DNA of 64,000 nucleotides from Pteria penguin. Taxonomy: Eukaryota > Mollusca > Bivalvia > Pterioida > Pteriidae. Positions 26,301-41,244 of the stretch are shown one piece after another. The stretch covers positions 36,450,816-36,514,815 of the forward strand of contig CM068587.1 of NCBI GenBank assembly GCA_035048485.1, in the 5' to 3' direction. The number at the start of each line of letters is the position of its first letter. Positions within the stretch are counted from its first letter, which is position 1. The translations under genes were made by a program, and so were the position numbers. Below the pieces are notes generated by a model, which saw only the letters and a program-made list of their open reading frames with translations, was not told the DNA's origin and ran no database searches.

Positions 26301-29300
26301 GCATAAGGGGGTACGGGAGGAGTAATTATCTCCTGCTTGGCAAATCACACCGGCCGTCAATGCACAATATATACAGTTGATATGAAAATTACTACCTAAT
26401 ATAGGATATGGAAAATGTTGTATGCTGGCTAGTTCGGAAGTGATCTCTCTTCCTTTGTCTTCAATATATTCTCTTATAACCCCAACATTTTTCAATCCTT
26501 TCATTCGTTTTGTGGCTAAAATTTCAAAATTAGAAGCAGGAAGTCTTGAAGATTGGAATGTGTTGTCATCACACGTGACTTTATCAGGATAGTGCATCAT
26601 GAGTCTCGCAGCCATGTTGGCTTTCCGCCCTATTACTGAAAACATATGCAAACTATCAATAATGTGATTTGTGGTTATAAACTTTGGCACGATAAGAAAG
26701 AAAAATGAATCACAGTATAAGTACGTACTGGTCACACACATGTCTCATCAAATTTTATGAATTTTTTTTGTTTGATTTTTAGTTTTGAAACATATTTTTC
26801 ATAAATTTTAGTACTCTTATTAATATTCTTTGAAAATATTTCAAATGTGAAAGAAAAATTATATCGTGCAAAAGAAAGAAAGAAAGAAAGAAAGACAGAC
26901 AGACAGAATTCATGTTGCACTGTATAGATGGTGACGATACCTGAATACTCATGACGATGTTTGTGTCCCACTACACCACAGAATGTCGCACCTGTCGTCA
27001 CTCCTATTGATATTCGTCTGCAATATTAAATGCTTTATTACTTTACATTAATATCAAGGCACAACGGAATTCGGATGTTAGCTGTGATCAAAAGAGAACA
27101 ATTAATAATAACATTTATGACAAATTATACTTAAACTTCGGTAATGCATCGGCACTAAAATAAGTTCACATAAGATCAAACACTTTAAATGTCAATTCAC
27201 ATTCTAAAACTTACTGAACACCTGCAACTTCACTCAATATATTTCTCATCTTCTGGGAACAGTAAAGTGCGTGCGCACAATCTCTATCATGTTTATACCC
27301 TGGAAGTCCGAATATTACCAAAAAAGTACAACCCTGAAAAAAAAAACAAAAACATTTTTTTCTAACTTTTTCATTTATTTTAACTCGATAGAAAAATTAG
27401 CAGTTAACATTAGCAGAACGTGCATCAAGTCTTGAGTAATAAAAGTGCACAAACCATTGTCATTTTAAAACATATATGCCATTCGCATCATTTTACGGAC
27501 AGTTGGCAATGTGTCAATTGGCAGCATGGAATTGATGCCTTTCATAAAAAAACCTTTCCTTCCATCAGCAATGCTAATGATATTCCACCAAATAACCCTT
27601 TCAATACGTATTGAAAACGATTTATCTAATGATTTTATATAATGATATGTTCTTACTATTTGATAAATGCATTGTTTTAATCAATACATACCTTATCAAA
27701 CAGGAAAACCTTGTTGAGGCAACCTATAATAGGAAGTTGTAATCGAGATTATAAGTAATCAAAACTATTATCAACGATTATGTGAAAGTAAAATTTACTC
27801 TTCTATCGACAAAAACATTAATATCTATTACAAAATCATTTCATGTGAGTATGAACAAACTCCCATTAAATTACTATTATTTGATTATTACCATGCATGG
27901 CTTTTGACTGTGAGAAGACGATTTCGAAGATTTCTTGCAGTAGTTGTGTAGTATCTTTATCTTCGTCTAGTACCATATTCATAAAAACAATGGAGACTTG
28001 TCTCATCTCTGATAGATACTCCAAAGGCTGATTGTCATCAAGCTGTGAAATTTAAAACACATCACAAAAATGAGTTTAAAATCTATTTGGTATTTGCATA
28101 ATTTGGACGAGTAGGCGTTAAATAAAGTGAATAAAGAATGTAACGTTTTAAAATATTATGGATTAGGTAGATCATCTCAAGTACTACTGCGCTTGATGAA
28201 TACAATACCTTTTGCAATACAGGAAGGAGGATATACAATCTGAGGCTTTCGTCAAGGCGCATTGCTGTGACTGTTTTCACTAGATCTTTTACTGTATAAT
28301 AGATAAAATAATATCAGCTATACCAATATGCACGGAGATCCTGTCATTTGCTGCATCTTTTTTTATTTGGGAAAGAGGGAGGGAGAGGAGGGGGAGTAGA
28401 ACATTAATTCCGAATTTGATTTAGAATAAGAGAATGGAAATCTGACTGAAATACAAAGCATGAAAAAGGTAACTGAACTGCAGATGTGGTACCGACTAGA
28501 AACGGAGAATTAATGTGGCAGTAGTCACTTCATTATTTTAGCTACTGGTTTACAAACCCAACAGAGTACAATGATACTTTACTATTTCGGTTCTACATTT
28601 AAGATTGAATTATTGATATGTGCGACCAATATTGATGGGTATATTAACAGAACTTTTCAAAGACATTCAGATATCTTTTACATATTCAATTCACTCAATC
28701 ATAAAACTTATAGTTGATTATTTAATAATTAGTTTAAAGTAAAATTGGCCAAAATGTTCCACTGTCGCAGTTGACATACAACATACAAATTCAGAACTGT
28801 GTTTTATGTATTGTACTGTAGATGAATTTAGTCTCGCTTCCAGACCAGCAGAGCACAGTCACCTCATGTTAATGTCGTTCTATATATTTGTAATATCATA
28901 ATCTTACTCTATATTGCTATTAGTGTTTATATATTTTCATGACCTCTCAGTCTTTGATACTCGTTGATCTTTTTCCTATGTAGAGGAGGATTATTTATAA
29001 AATTTTAAATGTGTGTCTTTTGATTGTACGGCATTTGCAAAAAGTGGGAAGGTGGGCCCCAAAATTGGTTAACCACACCAATCGAGTACAGCTTGTTACT
29101 CAATTGACTGTCCTTAATCGGTATCACATCTGTCGTACAATCAATATTTTTGTAATGTCATGGCATGTATTTCATTATTTGTTCCCAAGTTTTATTGTAC
29201 ATCTCCTACAACGAAGTCAAATGTCTTTACCTTTCCTAAGTACATTACTTCTTTTCCCACCACGTAGACTTTATAGAAAAAGTCTATATGTGAAACATAC

Positions 29301-32300
29301 CACAATATTACATCTCTTTTTGAGATGATTAAAAACTTTACAGAAAACATATAGAGATTAATACAAAATTTCTACATGATATATTCCACATTATAAGATC
29401 ATTTTCCTTTAAACTAGAACATCTTTACTTACATTTCGATTTACCAAACTTCGGCTTTGCAACAGGTTTTTCAGGTGTTGATGGTGGACTGACTACTAAG
29501 GACGTCAAAGAGGACCGCTGTTCTTCTTTTTCATCTATGGACTCGGCAACTTTCCTATCATTGGCGGACTTTTTCCTGATACTGTGCAAACTGCTTGCAC
29601 TGCTAGCACTACTTGTGTTTGGACTCAGGGGAAGCTGTCCTTGTATATTACCTTCTGCGAACGCCGACGCCGCTGTTATTCCCGTAACCGTTACTCCCCA
29701 ACCGTGCGATGTACGCCGTCCTAATCAGGATGTGAATATGTATCAAGGTTAAAACTGCTCATTACTGAATATATTTGGTAACGTCGTGAAAATGTTATAG
29801 ATGTTGTCGATCTATTGAAATGACGATGCTAATATATCGGTCGATATGGCGGATGCAACAGGATGGTAGGAGATCATTTCTTAAATGAACATTTTTGAAT
29901 TTCTAAGATATTGTTTAGCTCTTAATTTCAAGATTACTGTATAGGATTTTTTAATTCATTGATAGATATTGATTGAATTTATTGTTTGTATAAATCTTTA
30001 TGAATTTTCAAAAACAATACTTTTTGGTTTAGATATGCAGATGCTAGTTAATAACTTACTTCTAACAAACCATGGGTTTGGTTCCTTGTTATGTGCGCCT
30101 TCTAGACTTCTAGATTTATCTGGTGACGTGAACACAGGTTTGTAAGAAATTATCTGGAATGCAATAAATAAAAAATAAATAGATATATATAAATAAAAAA
30201 TTAATTAATCAAATTATATATATATATATATTTGATTAATTAATTTTATATATTTATATGTAATTTCATATAAAACATTAACATTGATGAATAGATCGAT
30301 CGATGTGATGCAATTTGATGTGTGGTCTATACTCTCTATTTTTCGAGTGGGGGTGGGGTGGGGGGTGGGTTGGTTATTATTCTCGTTTACCTCCTACACT
30401 CGATGATTATTGACATTTTCGATAACGTTATGTGGCGTGCTTTATGTCAAAAGTACCTCTGCATATCTCAACACAAAAAATAACGATCTAGTAATGTAAA
30501 AAATTTAATTACAAAGTGATAAAAATACATCATGTATAAAACTTTTTAGCCACAATTATATTTCCCTTCAAAGCATGTCTTGACACTGGCCTTAACTTAC
30601 TCTGACATGCTGGTCGTCAGGCATCATCTCGTAGTCGTAGAAATAATCTGTTGCCATATTCCATGCATTTGGAGACAACACAATGTAACCAGATTTACAA
30701 AAGCTTTCCGCTGTATTAACATCCGTAACAGCTGATCCAAGCTCCACATATGCTCGGAACTCATTGTTTCCAATAAAAGTCACCGTCATATTTCCACTTG
30801 CGATACCTATGAAAGAAAGGCAAACGGATCTAATTATTACCGCATAAAAAAACTGCAACGACCTACATGATGTAAAATACGAAAATAACTGGTGGATATA
30901 AAAGGGAATCACAAAATATGCAGTAGCGGTGCCGATTAAAGACGGCCAATTTAGGTGAACTTAGAGAACTTAAGGACGATACTTTCACAAAAGGAAACTT
31001 CATCCTGTAATGGATGAAGACATGCATTTCCTTCTCTATATTTTATACACTAATACATAGCAAAACATTCAGCACAAATACCTACCAACCAATTCAATAT
31101 TGAAAAAAGTAAATCACATGACACAGCGGTATAAGATATGACACTTGTTGCGTAAATATGCAAATACTGGTATTACAGTTTTTGTGATTGCGACACGCTC
31201 TGTATAGTGTTAGTTCACATTTATTTATTGTGTGTAGAGTCCAAATAGTTTGTGCATTCGGTATTTGCGGGCATTCATGGCTGATGCGACGAGCCAACCA
31301 GAGGACGCTTACAGGTTTACACGTTTTATCTCTTTTCATACTGTCTTGCGCATATGACTGTCTACTCTGGTATGATACCGTTCAATTCGTTATTTATAAT
31401 ATGGATAGTGTTGTGCAAAAAAAGGGAACATTCAACTTCATATATGATTAAATATTGATTGATTGAATATTGCTTTACGTCACTCCACGATTATTTCACT
31501 TATATGGTGACCGCATCTGCCTGATGTTTTGCATAGATATTTAGACCTTTGCAACGGACCTACCCGAAGTAGTGAGGGATCGTTTAAGTGCCACGCCTAC
31601 CGTGACACGGACACTCGAATTTTACTGTTTAATCCGAAATACAGAACACCGGTGCGCCCAGGACGGGAGTCGAATCCTGGATCTCCCGGTCACCAACCAA
31701 GCACCTTATCCACTGAGCTACACCAGTTTAACTTCAAATATGAGCTTCATATGAATATTCTATTGAGGCATGTATATTGCGTCTGAAATTTTAATTGTGT
31801 TAATTATTTAATTGTAAGTGTCTCTCGTTTTTCTCTTACATTACCTAAACTTTTGTTGGTCAAATTATTCTAGGGAGAGGAAGTGTTTCTTATTTTATGT
31901 CATATCTAGTTAATTTACTTCGTCATTAAGTATGTAAATGGCCGAATTGTATAATATTAATTCTTGATGTAAAACTCTATATTAAGCAATATGGCCTTTT
32001 TTGTTTTATTTTTCACGTTCTATATTATGGAGAAGTAAATTATTTCTCACATACATATTTTACCCCTGTAAATCAACAGTTTTCACCATATAAGCAATAT
32101 TGTACTTAAATTGAAACAAGACGCTAAAGACGGTATGGCGGGATTGCAAAGCAAATTCAAAACAATGCCAAGGTCACAGGGTCAATAGTCGTGGTATCAA
32201 TTGAAAGCATTTGTCATAAAAAAACCTATGTGTGAAGTATCAAAGCCCTATCTCTATTGATTCAAGAGATATAGCCACAGTTAAAGTTTTTTTTTTAAAT

Positions 32301-35300
32301 ATGTTAAAGTCCAAGTTCAAATATCACTAGGTCAAAAGTCATGGCATATTTTGAATGCTCTGCCCATAAGGAACCTATGTGTGAAGTATTGTGTTTATAC
32401 TTCTCTTAGTTGCTGAGATTTTGCTTCAACGAAACTTTAACCACAAAATGTTGATGGGCAGACAGACGGACGGACGGACGGACAGAAGGACGGACGTCAC
32501 CAATCTATAGACCGGAATTGTTTTGCAATCCGGCCAAAAAATAAATTCATGACCGTCATAATATTATTCAAGAAAGCGCAAATCATAATTAGAATTTAGG
32601 ATGTATTCGCCTTGAGATGAATTAAATGCCTGCCAAACACAATATGATGCAACTCTTACTGATATAATGATACTGATACGAAATTGACTGTGTTTTGTCC
32701 AAATAACGTCGAAATTCGTGAGCCCACAAAAATCTTATATTATACCAGGGTCTTGGTGCTCTGAAATAATTCATATTGATAAAATTATTTATCTTGACAC
32801 ATAGATCTTAATGTGTACTCTCCATGCCAAAGCACTGTGAATAAAAGATACCGAATTTTTGCAAAGATACTTAATAAATCAATAATGATGATTAAAAAAT
32901 AAAAATTGAAAAAGGGGGATTTCTTTTAATACTGTTCAGACATGGCAAAAATAAAGCAATCCACAATAGCTTGGCTTAAAAGAGAGTATATCGAGGCCTA
33001 TAAGGTAACGTTGCATAATTTTTGGATTGCAAACCGAAGTTACCGTCTGGATAAGGATAGGGTTTTACTACTCGTGCTGTACACGCTATAGACCTTTAAT
33101 CCAGCTGGCTTTGTAATATAAATTAATAAATTACACTTTACAAAGCCTTTCACAGTGTTACAAAACACATTCCAAAGAGTTACAAAGATGTGAAATACAA
33201 ATTCCTCTTAATACCATGATAATACCATAAATGTGTGAATATTTATGTCTATTTCTGTCTTATTGATTAAGAAAATACTCTGAAATTACCCAAAGTTGCT
33301 ACCTAAACTGAAGGCACATCGTTTATATGTTCAGTCTCAAACAACCTTGACCCAAATAATTGAAAAAAATTGTTCCAGAAAAGTTAGTGAAAAATCACTT
33401 TCATAAAATTATTCTATGTAACAATAAACTAAATATTTAAAATCACATAATTTCTTATTTGTGGAAATGTGTTTCAGTTGGGATATTTAGAACGTTGTTT
33501 GGTTGATTTGTGTTTTACGTCGCTTTCAAAATTTTTTTTCAGTTATATCGCGACATGGAAGCAGGAGGTAACCAACCTCTTAAACAAAGTGGCGCAATCC
33601 TGGAATCGAACCTAGATCCTCTGCGCCGTAAGCCAAGCGCTTAACCACTACATCAAGCTTCCCCTTGTATAGAACGTTCCTGTAGACAAGTCTTCTGTAT
33701 TACTTTGTAAAATATATACTATATAGAGAGGATTTAGGCGTTATAACAATTATATTTTAATCATGCATGAACAAATAATTGTGGTACTGCACCCCCACCC
33801 CCCCCTACCCCCATCCCTGTTTATGGATTTGTAACAGCCATGAACCATGATTATTACCACTAATATGATAACTAAAACAAAACTGAATTATTTGGAAACA
33901 AAGAGATTTGAAACATGCACATAATTATTGTCGTGATATGATAAAAAATGCATTCTGTACGGAGAGCAGCCTGGAAGCATGTAATATCACTTATACTAAG
34001 GCTGCGGTAAATGGTAAATAGAAACATGGATCATCAAACAATAATGACATCGGGCGCCATGATGGGTAACTATCTCCTGCCGTTTAGCCATGTTCATTGT
34101 GTATAATACCACAATGAAATGTGGTAAGTGGAAACACGAATCATCAAATAATGATGAGATCAGGCGCCATGACGGGTAAACATCTCCTGCTGGCTAACCA
34201 TGTGTATTGTGTATAATATCCCAGTATAATGTGGTAAGTGGAAATACGGGTCATCAAACAATAATGAAACCATGTGCCATTCCTCTGCTAGAGATGGGGG
34301 ATTCGTCCAATCACAGCCCCTGATACATCGAAAAAGAAGTCCCTCTCTTCCTACATCACATCAGACAATCACGACTCTCATTAATTACTGCTCTTTGACC
34401 TCGACATAGAAACTAGGGGTAACTAAACTCTAAACATAGTGGCGCAATCCGGGAATCGAACCCGGATTGTCTGTATCCCGAATCCAGCGATTAACCACTA
34501 CACTTAGCCTGTCCGCTTATTTTACATTATTTGGGGTTTGGTGTTGTTGTTGTTGTTTCATTGTGACGAAAGTAATGTTGTCTTGAATCTGTTATCCCTA
34601 TATCATATTCACAGTGGATATATGTAAGAAGACAAATATCCGTTTTATATACATGTATGTAATTTATTATTGTTAATATCAATAAGTACATAAGTAATTG
34701 ATTTTTATAATTGTTATACTCGGCTTAAAAGCTCATGATTGATCTAATCCTGGCAATCCCCGGTTTAATATTAAAAGTCAAAGATAGTAATGGATACTTT
34801 GGAACGAGTCCAGAAATGATAAATTATGGGCCTGTATATTAGCATTAAACGATTTTTTAAAGTACAGAGGAAAGAGTATTTGATTGGATAAACAAAATGT
34901 CTGTAGTTTGAAACATTTTTCACATTTTTTTTACAAAAATCTAAAACATGTTGAAAATGAGAAAAACAAAACAAAACCAAACATTCTCCCCTAAAAAAAT
35001 CAAAATCTGATTTTTTTTTCTTCATTTTTTTTTATTTTTAAAGGGGATGGTGTAGTTTGATTGTTTGTTTGTTTATTTATTTCGGTGTTGTTTGTTTGGT
35101 TGGTTGGTTGGTAAAAAAAAGCGGTTAATATTTTTAATATATGCTCTGTGTAAGCTGATGTAAACAACTTATTCACTATTTTAGTAGTGTTAGGCGTTTC
35201 TTTTACTTGCTTCCGTATAAAATTTGTCATTTCTTTTATATACACCTTCTCCAGTTCAACATCAATATTCACATATATAATTACCCATTTTGACACTCAG

Positions 35301-38300
35301 TGTCACACCAATATCCGTCTCCCATTGACCACACTTATTCTGAATCCCCAAACAGCACTTGATGACCCGGTCCACAGTAGAGGAGAGTTCTTCCGGTTTG
35401 TTGACACGCCAGACTGATAAAATTGCGTCACCTAAATCAAAGATAACGTTATCCGTAAAGTCAGTGTGTGCGTGTTTGCATGCTGTATTTCTTCTGTAAT
35501 GACAGGGATGACAATGAATCACAAAATAAACTCGTACCCTTTTGCACGTAGCCATAATTCCATGCTCTTGAAATACAATTACGTAGATGTCTAAAAAGCC
35601 ATTTTAGTTGATTGAGTGAAATGTAGTTTTAACACTTTATGTTTGATTATTGTACCTCCTTGGCGCTTTTCTTAATCAACCTGTTAAAACTTATGCCATG
35701 GACCTACCCGAAGCAGGGAGAATCCCTTCACATGCCAACCCCGATATATATTGATTTTCTTGTATTCTCTTATCCGAAGGATGAAAACTCTTCCACGGAT
35801 TTGAACCAGAGACCCTCCGATCTTGACTCCAACACTTTAAACGGTGAACCATACCGTCTTATGCATAACCGTATATTTTTAAATACGTATCAGCACGGCA
35901 ATTTGATTTTAAGGAGCTAACAGACAGGTCAGTGTACAAAATTAAAAATATTCAGTTTATTTTGTATTAAATTGGTTTTTTCTCCTCTCTCTCTTTTATA
36001 AGACACTCTATGATGATTTCATTAACAAAGATATTAAAACTGCCTGGGGCAATATACAGAGAATTAGATCTATGTAATAGACGCTACTGAGGCAGTGTAG
36101 GGAAAAAATTATCTCAGCTTCCGTAAAAGTGATATGAATGAATTCCATAGGAAAATTGTTTTTTTTTTATTTATTGGGGGGACAGGGGGCAGAGTAATTA
36201 CGTTTCTATATAGAAGATGTCTAGATGATAGGCATTTCTTTCTTTGTGTTAGTAAATAGGAACAATTGGGAAGGTTATAAGATTCATCGCCAATTTTTTT
36301 CTTTACTATATTTCTCTAAAACAAATTTTCCCTTACAACGCTTAGCTTATCTTATCTGCTTTACTCATTTCAGTAAAACTGATGAATGCTCCCCAATCTG
36401 CATCAAACCAATAACGTTTTGTCTGTAGAGGCCTTTCCTAATATTTAAGGTCGTGACCTTCAGTGAGGATTGTCAAAGTCCTTATCCCAAGGAACATTTG
36501 TGTGATATATAATAAAATTCTATCTGACAGTCAGTAAGATATGCTAAAATAAATGTCTTTCCCGGCATTTAAGGTAAATGACCTTGACATTGCAGAAAGG
36601 ACCTTGAGTGACTTTTGTTCAAAAATACCTTCCCAATAAACATTTGTATAAAATATGTCTCAATTCTCATGAATTGTTTAAGAGATATGAGGCCTTACCC
36701 AAACGTTCAAGGATACGTGTGAGTGACCTTGATCTTTCTGAAATGACCTTGAATGACATTTGACCAACAGTCCTTATCCCGAGGAAAATTTGTGGTAAAT
36801 ACGACAAAATTCTAATCAAAGGTTCACGAGGTATGCCCTTGGACGAATGGACAGACAAGCGTACACGACAACGAGATTATGTCCCCCCTATTTTTTTTCG
36901 GGGATAATAAAAGTACGTATGAAAATATTAATCAATTAATCATTACTCTGTTTGGGGTGGGTAGTTTCTTTTTAAAGAAAATATGTAATTACAGGTTATT
37001 GGATTCTAATTGAACCAAAATGGATTTTACCTGAAAGAGTAAACGCGCCAGGGGGAAGGATTTGTACATGTTTTCCATGTAATTGTTACATCCAAGTCTA
37101 ATTTATCCGGCGTGAAATTCTATACCGGATCGGTTTATCCTGAAAGGGGGTGGGTTCCGGAGGAGGGATTAATCTATGCTACAACACTGGGACCTTCCGG
37201 TCTTAAAAAAAAAAAACTTAAGAAAAAAAAAAAAAACAAAAAAAAGCAACAACAAATCTACTGGCTTAACTACGCCGGGTTTTGGATTTAATTTAAAATA
37301 AAAAATGAGAGAGTGTGTGTTAATAAACTATATCATTTCTGTTATCCATAGAAGAAAGAGATATCATTCTGAAATCGTAAATATTATTTTATGTCTTATT
37401 ATATATATATTTCATATACTACATATACTTTGTAAACAAAGTGTGTTTATGAAATACAAATCCTCTTTCATGTCCCTTCGAATTTCTACCTGCATGAAAA
37501 TTACACTCTGCAAATACATTTGTAAATTAAAGTAAAATTCTAAAATGCCCAATATAAAATATATAAATTTTTGAAATATATCCAGACACAGTGCATCTAT
37601 CACTGTCCATCTAATTAATTTAAAGATACATTTCTAACGTATCGAAGCGTATTTGTACCTGCAAATTTCAGAACATCGCCCTCTTCCTTGATTATGCCTT
37701 CTACTATCGTACCAAGGTAATCATTCAACGTCTTAGTCAGCTGATCTATTCCAGCATTCTTCATTGAACTATAGCATTCACATAGTGACGTAAATCCTGG
37801 TAATAAAGAACAATACATTACAGATGATGCCCCTTTCTATGTAATACCCAGCATTTTCCATTGTTTAACAAAGAGAGTAGTCTTGTCATAAAACAGCTGA
37901 ACATCGTCATAAATGTTTCGTAAGTACATTCAGATACAATATCTATTCATGAGACACCTACACTTGGTATTGACTCTGGAATATCAAAATGCAATATGTT
38001 CAAATATAGGTAAAGTAAGATTGATTGATTATTGTTTTAAGTCACTCCACGATTATTTCACATACAGGGTGACGGCATCTGCCTGATGCACTGCATGAAA
38101 ATTTATGCAAAGGACCCACCCGAAGTAGCGAGGGATCTTTAACGTGTCACGCGTACCGTGACACAGGGCCTCGGTTTTTACTGTCTCGTCCGAAAGACAG
38201 TAGTGCGCCCATGGCGGGAGTCGAACCCGGGCCTCTCGGTCACGAGCCGAGCACCTCATGCACTAAGCTTCATAGGCTTTAGTTAAAAAAAGAATAATGT

Positions 38301-41200
38301 CCTTAAAAAGAAACCTTATTCAAAATTCTTGTCATTTTGATTATCTAATTTGATAAATAACATAGCAATTATAAAATATCTCATTCATATCCCATATCAT
38401 GCGATTCATCTATCCAGGTTTGATTCCAAAACTGCGCCACTATACTGAATGGAAAATGGTTGGAAGCTACGTAATACCCCAAAATAGCATTAACAAAAAA
38501 CAAACAATAACAAGAAAAAAAACTGGCAAAAAACAACCAACCGTACACTGTATTTAACCTCAGAAGTACAAAAGAACACAATATGAATGTTAGTGTAACA
38601 GGCAGGGTGAAAGTTGAGGTCGGACACGGGAATCGAACCCAGAACCATTCGCTATCAAGACGGATGCTCTCACCACTGAGCTATCCGGGCCGATACCGGC
38701 ATCCGTCACACTTCCCACTTGCCAAAGGTTTCCAAACCTCGAAACCCAACAGAGAAATTACCCTGGTTCTCCCTCACATTAGGGTTACTCTCACGGTACC
38801 AAATTCTGTAACAGGCAGGGTGGAAAATTGTGGCCGGACCCGGGAATCGAACCCAGAACCTTCCGCTATTAAGACGGACGCTCTCACCATTGAGCTATCC
38901 GGGCCGATACCGGCATCCGTCACACTAGATTTACTTGAACACCATTTGGGGCATCCATCGCATCTCTCTCGTAAAAAATTGTAGATTTTATATCAAATAT
39001 CACGCAAAATTCTTCATGATAGATTTATTTATACATTAACTAGTTATATAATATCTATACATACCCGATACGTCTGCGAACATCAATACTGTGGTATATG
39101 TCGTCGACCATGGCAGTACCTTGGCATGGTCTGCGAACGTGACAATCCCGGGCACATGGGGTGTTAGTTTCTTGAGAATAGACTCTTCTTCCGGGTTGGC
39201 GGCAAGGCCCTGGGCTTGCCTTATTAACTGGATGATCTTAGGTGTGCCTCCCCCTTAAAATGTAAATTGTATTCATCTTTACGTGTTCAGACAAAAATTG
39301 GTACGCATACACATCCTATATGGAGGTGAAACTTTTCGGTGTTTCTTTTAATATTTCTTTTATGAAGCACCACAAGAAGACCGTCCGTTAGCATTGTATG
39401 CGCAATATTTTTGAAATAAAATAACATTCCATAATCACACATGAATGAACAATTAGATTAGAAGATGAGTAGTTCTCGTACTTCAGTTCTCGCACGGTTA
39501 ATTTATGAAACTATTTCCCACATCTTAAATACGTTAATCACTGTTATACATCAAATTGTAAATTTTGATGCCAAAGGTTTGAGAAAGTATGGGAAAATAT
39601 CACATGTAAACAGAGGCAGCAGCTTATATTCCATAGATGAAACCATGATAGTTTCCAATTATTTTTAAAAGAAGTGTGGCCCATATTATGGAACCCCCCC
39701 CCCCCTTTACAGATGGGGGTAGACCCCCTCTCGGCAATTCGCGCCTCGGGTCGGCCCTTTGGGCCTCCTCCAACCCCCAACCCCCATTTCAGCTTCTGGA
39801 TCCGCTCCTGCATAACGCGTTTTACATATTCCTTGTGAAAAAAACCCCCCAAAACTCCGTTAGTACAGGGGCGGATTAGCAATATACAAAAAGAGGTTTC
39901 AATTGTACATTTTGTCAACTATAGGCACACATTCAAAGTAGCTAAAACTGACACAAAACTCGCACCACAAAGGTATTCTGTTTATAAGTCTATAAATCTA
40001 GAAATCATACAAATTCCTTGAATCCCATTATCAACCACGCAGTCTCCATAAAGGAAAATACACATGAATAAGAAAGTACTAGGCTAATATATTTGTTTTC
40101 ATTCACTGTGACAGCTTAAAACAAAGTTAATAGCCAAAAAAGTGAGAATATTGTTTCGATATTAAGGCTAAAAAATAAAGCAGTCATAAAGAAGAATACA
40201 TCAGCGCTTTATTTCACGTGAAATCACCATCACGTGAACCTAAATCAACGAAGCGTACCGAGTAGGGTACAGGTATGTCAAAATATGACCACCGACGTTG
40301 TCCACTAAATCATTCTATGATAGATTGGTTTACACTGCACCCAAAGAAACAAAAGTAACAAATGTGCAATTATCTTCAATTACGTCGTTTAAAGTATATA
40401 TGCTTTCGTTTAATTCGATTCGATTGATTTAGCAAGCTATAAATGACTTTTAATTACTGTTTCAAAGAAAGGCAATTACATTTTTGCTTTCGAAAATTGT
40501 TCATACAATGTTACGTGACGGAATATTACTCACGGGTTGTGCAAACTCCAGTAGCATCATTTGGAATGTCTTTTCCTAACATTTTATTGTCATCGTAATG
40601 AATCCATGATTTCGTAAAACAACAGGTGATATGAAAGCGCTATATTTTACCTGTGCAGTACATGATATACGATGTGAATTACAAAGATGTATGTGACCTG
40701 GCGCCGTGTGTTAGAGTCGGTCGGATTTAACCGAAGGGGGACAACTCGTGATACGTCGTGTTGATAAGATTTTGCAATGAAAGGATTTCTTTTTAGAGTT
40801 CTATTCTAGTCATCAAAGGTATGCTATATTTAGACATCAAAACATTTCAATTTCTTGTGTGAATCATGACCCCCCGCCTACAAGTTTGCACATCTCAAAT
40901 TAACACTGTTATCAAGTCCCTCCTGGCGATACTAGGAACATAAATCACGCTTAAATAAAACAAAATCGCAAAAGAACAAATCCAGCGGTAAATTTATGTT
41001 TAAGACGAATAGTAGCTCTTCGCGTTCTTGTTCTCATCCGTAAAAGGATAATTAATTGAAATAAAGTGAAGTAAAATAAAACAAATTAAAAAATAAAATA
41101 AAGTAAAAGAGTATGAAAGTAAGATGTTACAAACACAGGATTTTACTTTGAAATATTCCATAGACTTGAATCATATCAAATCCAATATTAGAATGTATGT

Positions 41201-41244
<44 letters not shown>

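Noticed and set aside
29537..29752. 71-aa plus open frame
   Set aside because: Antisense shadow of ADCY10-like linker exon 29720-29433.
31529..31786. Plus open frames with RPGRESNPGSPGH-like peptide
   Set aside because: Antisense reading of an S2 SINE head; the peptide is a well-known kind of SINE artefact.
35639..35920. 93-aa plus open frame
   Set aside because: Overlies a decayed S2 SINE and has no splice context.
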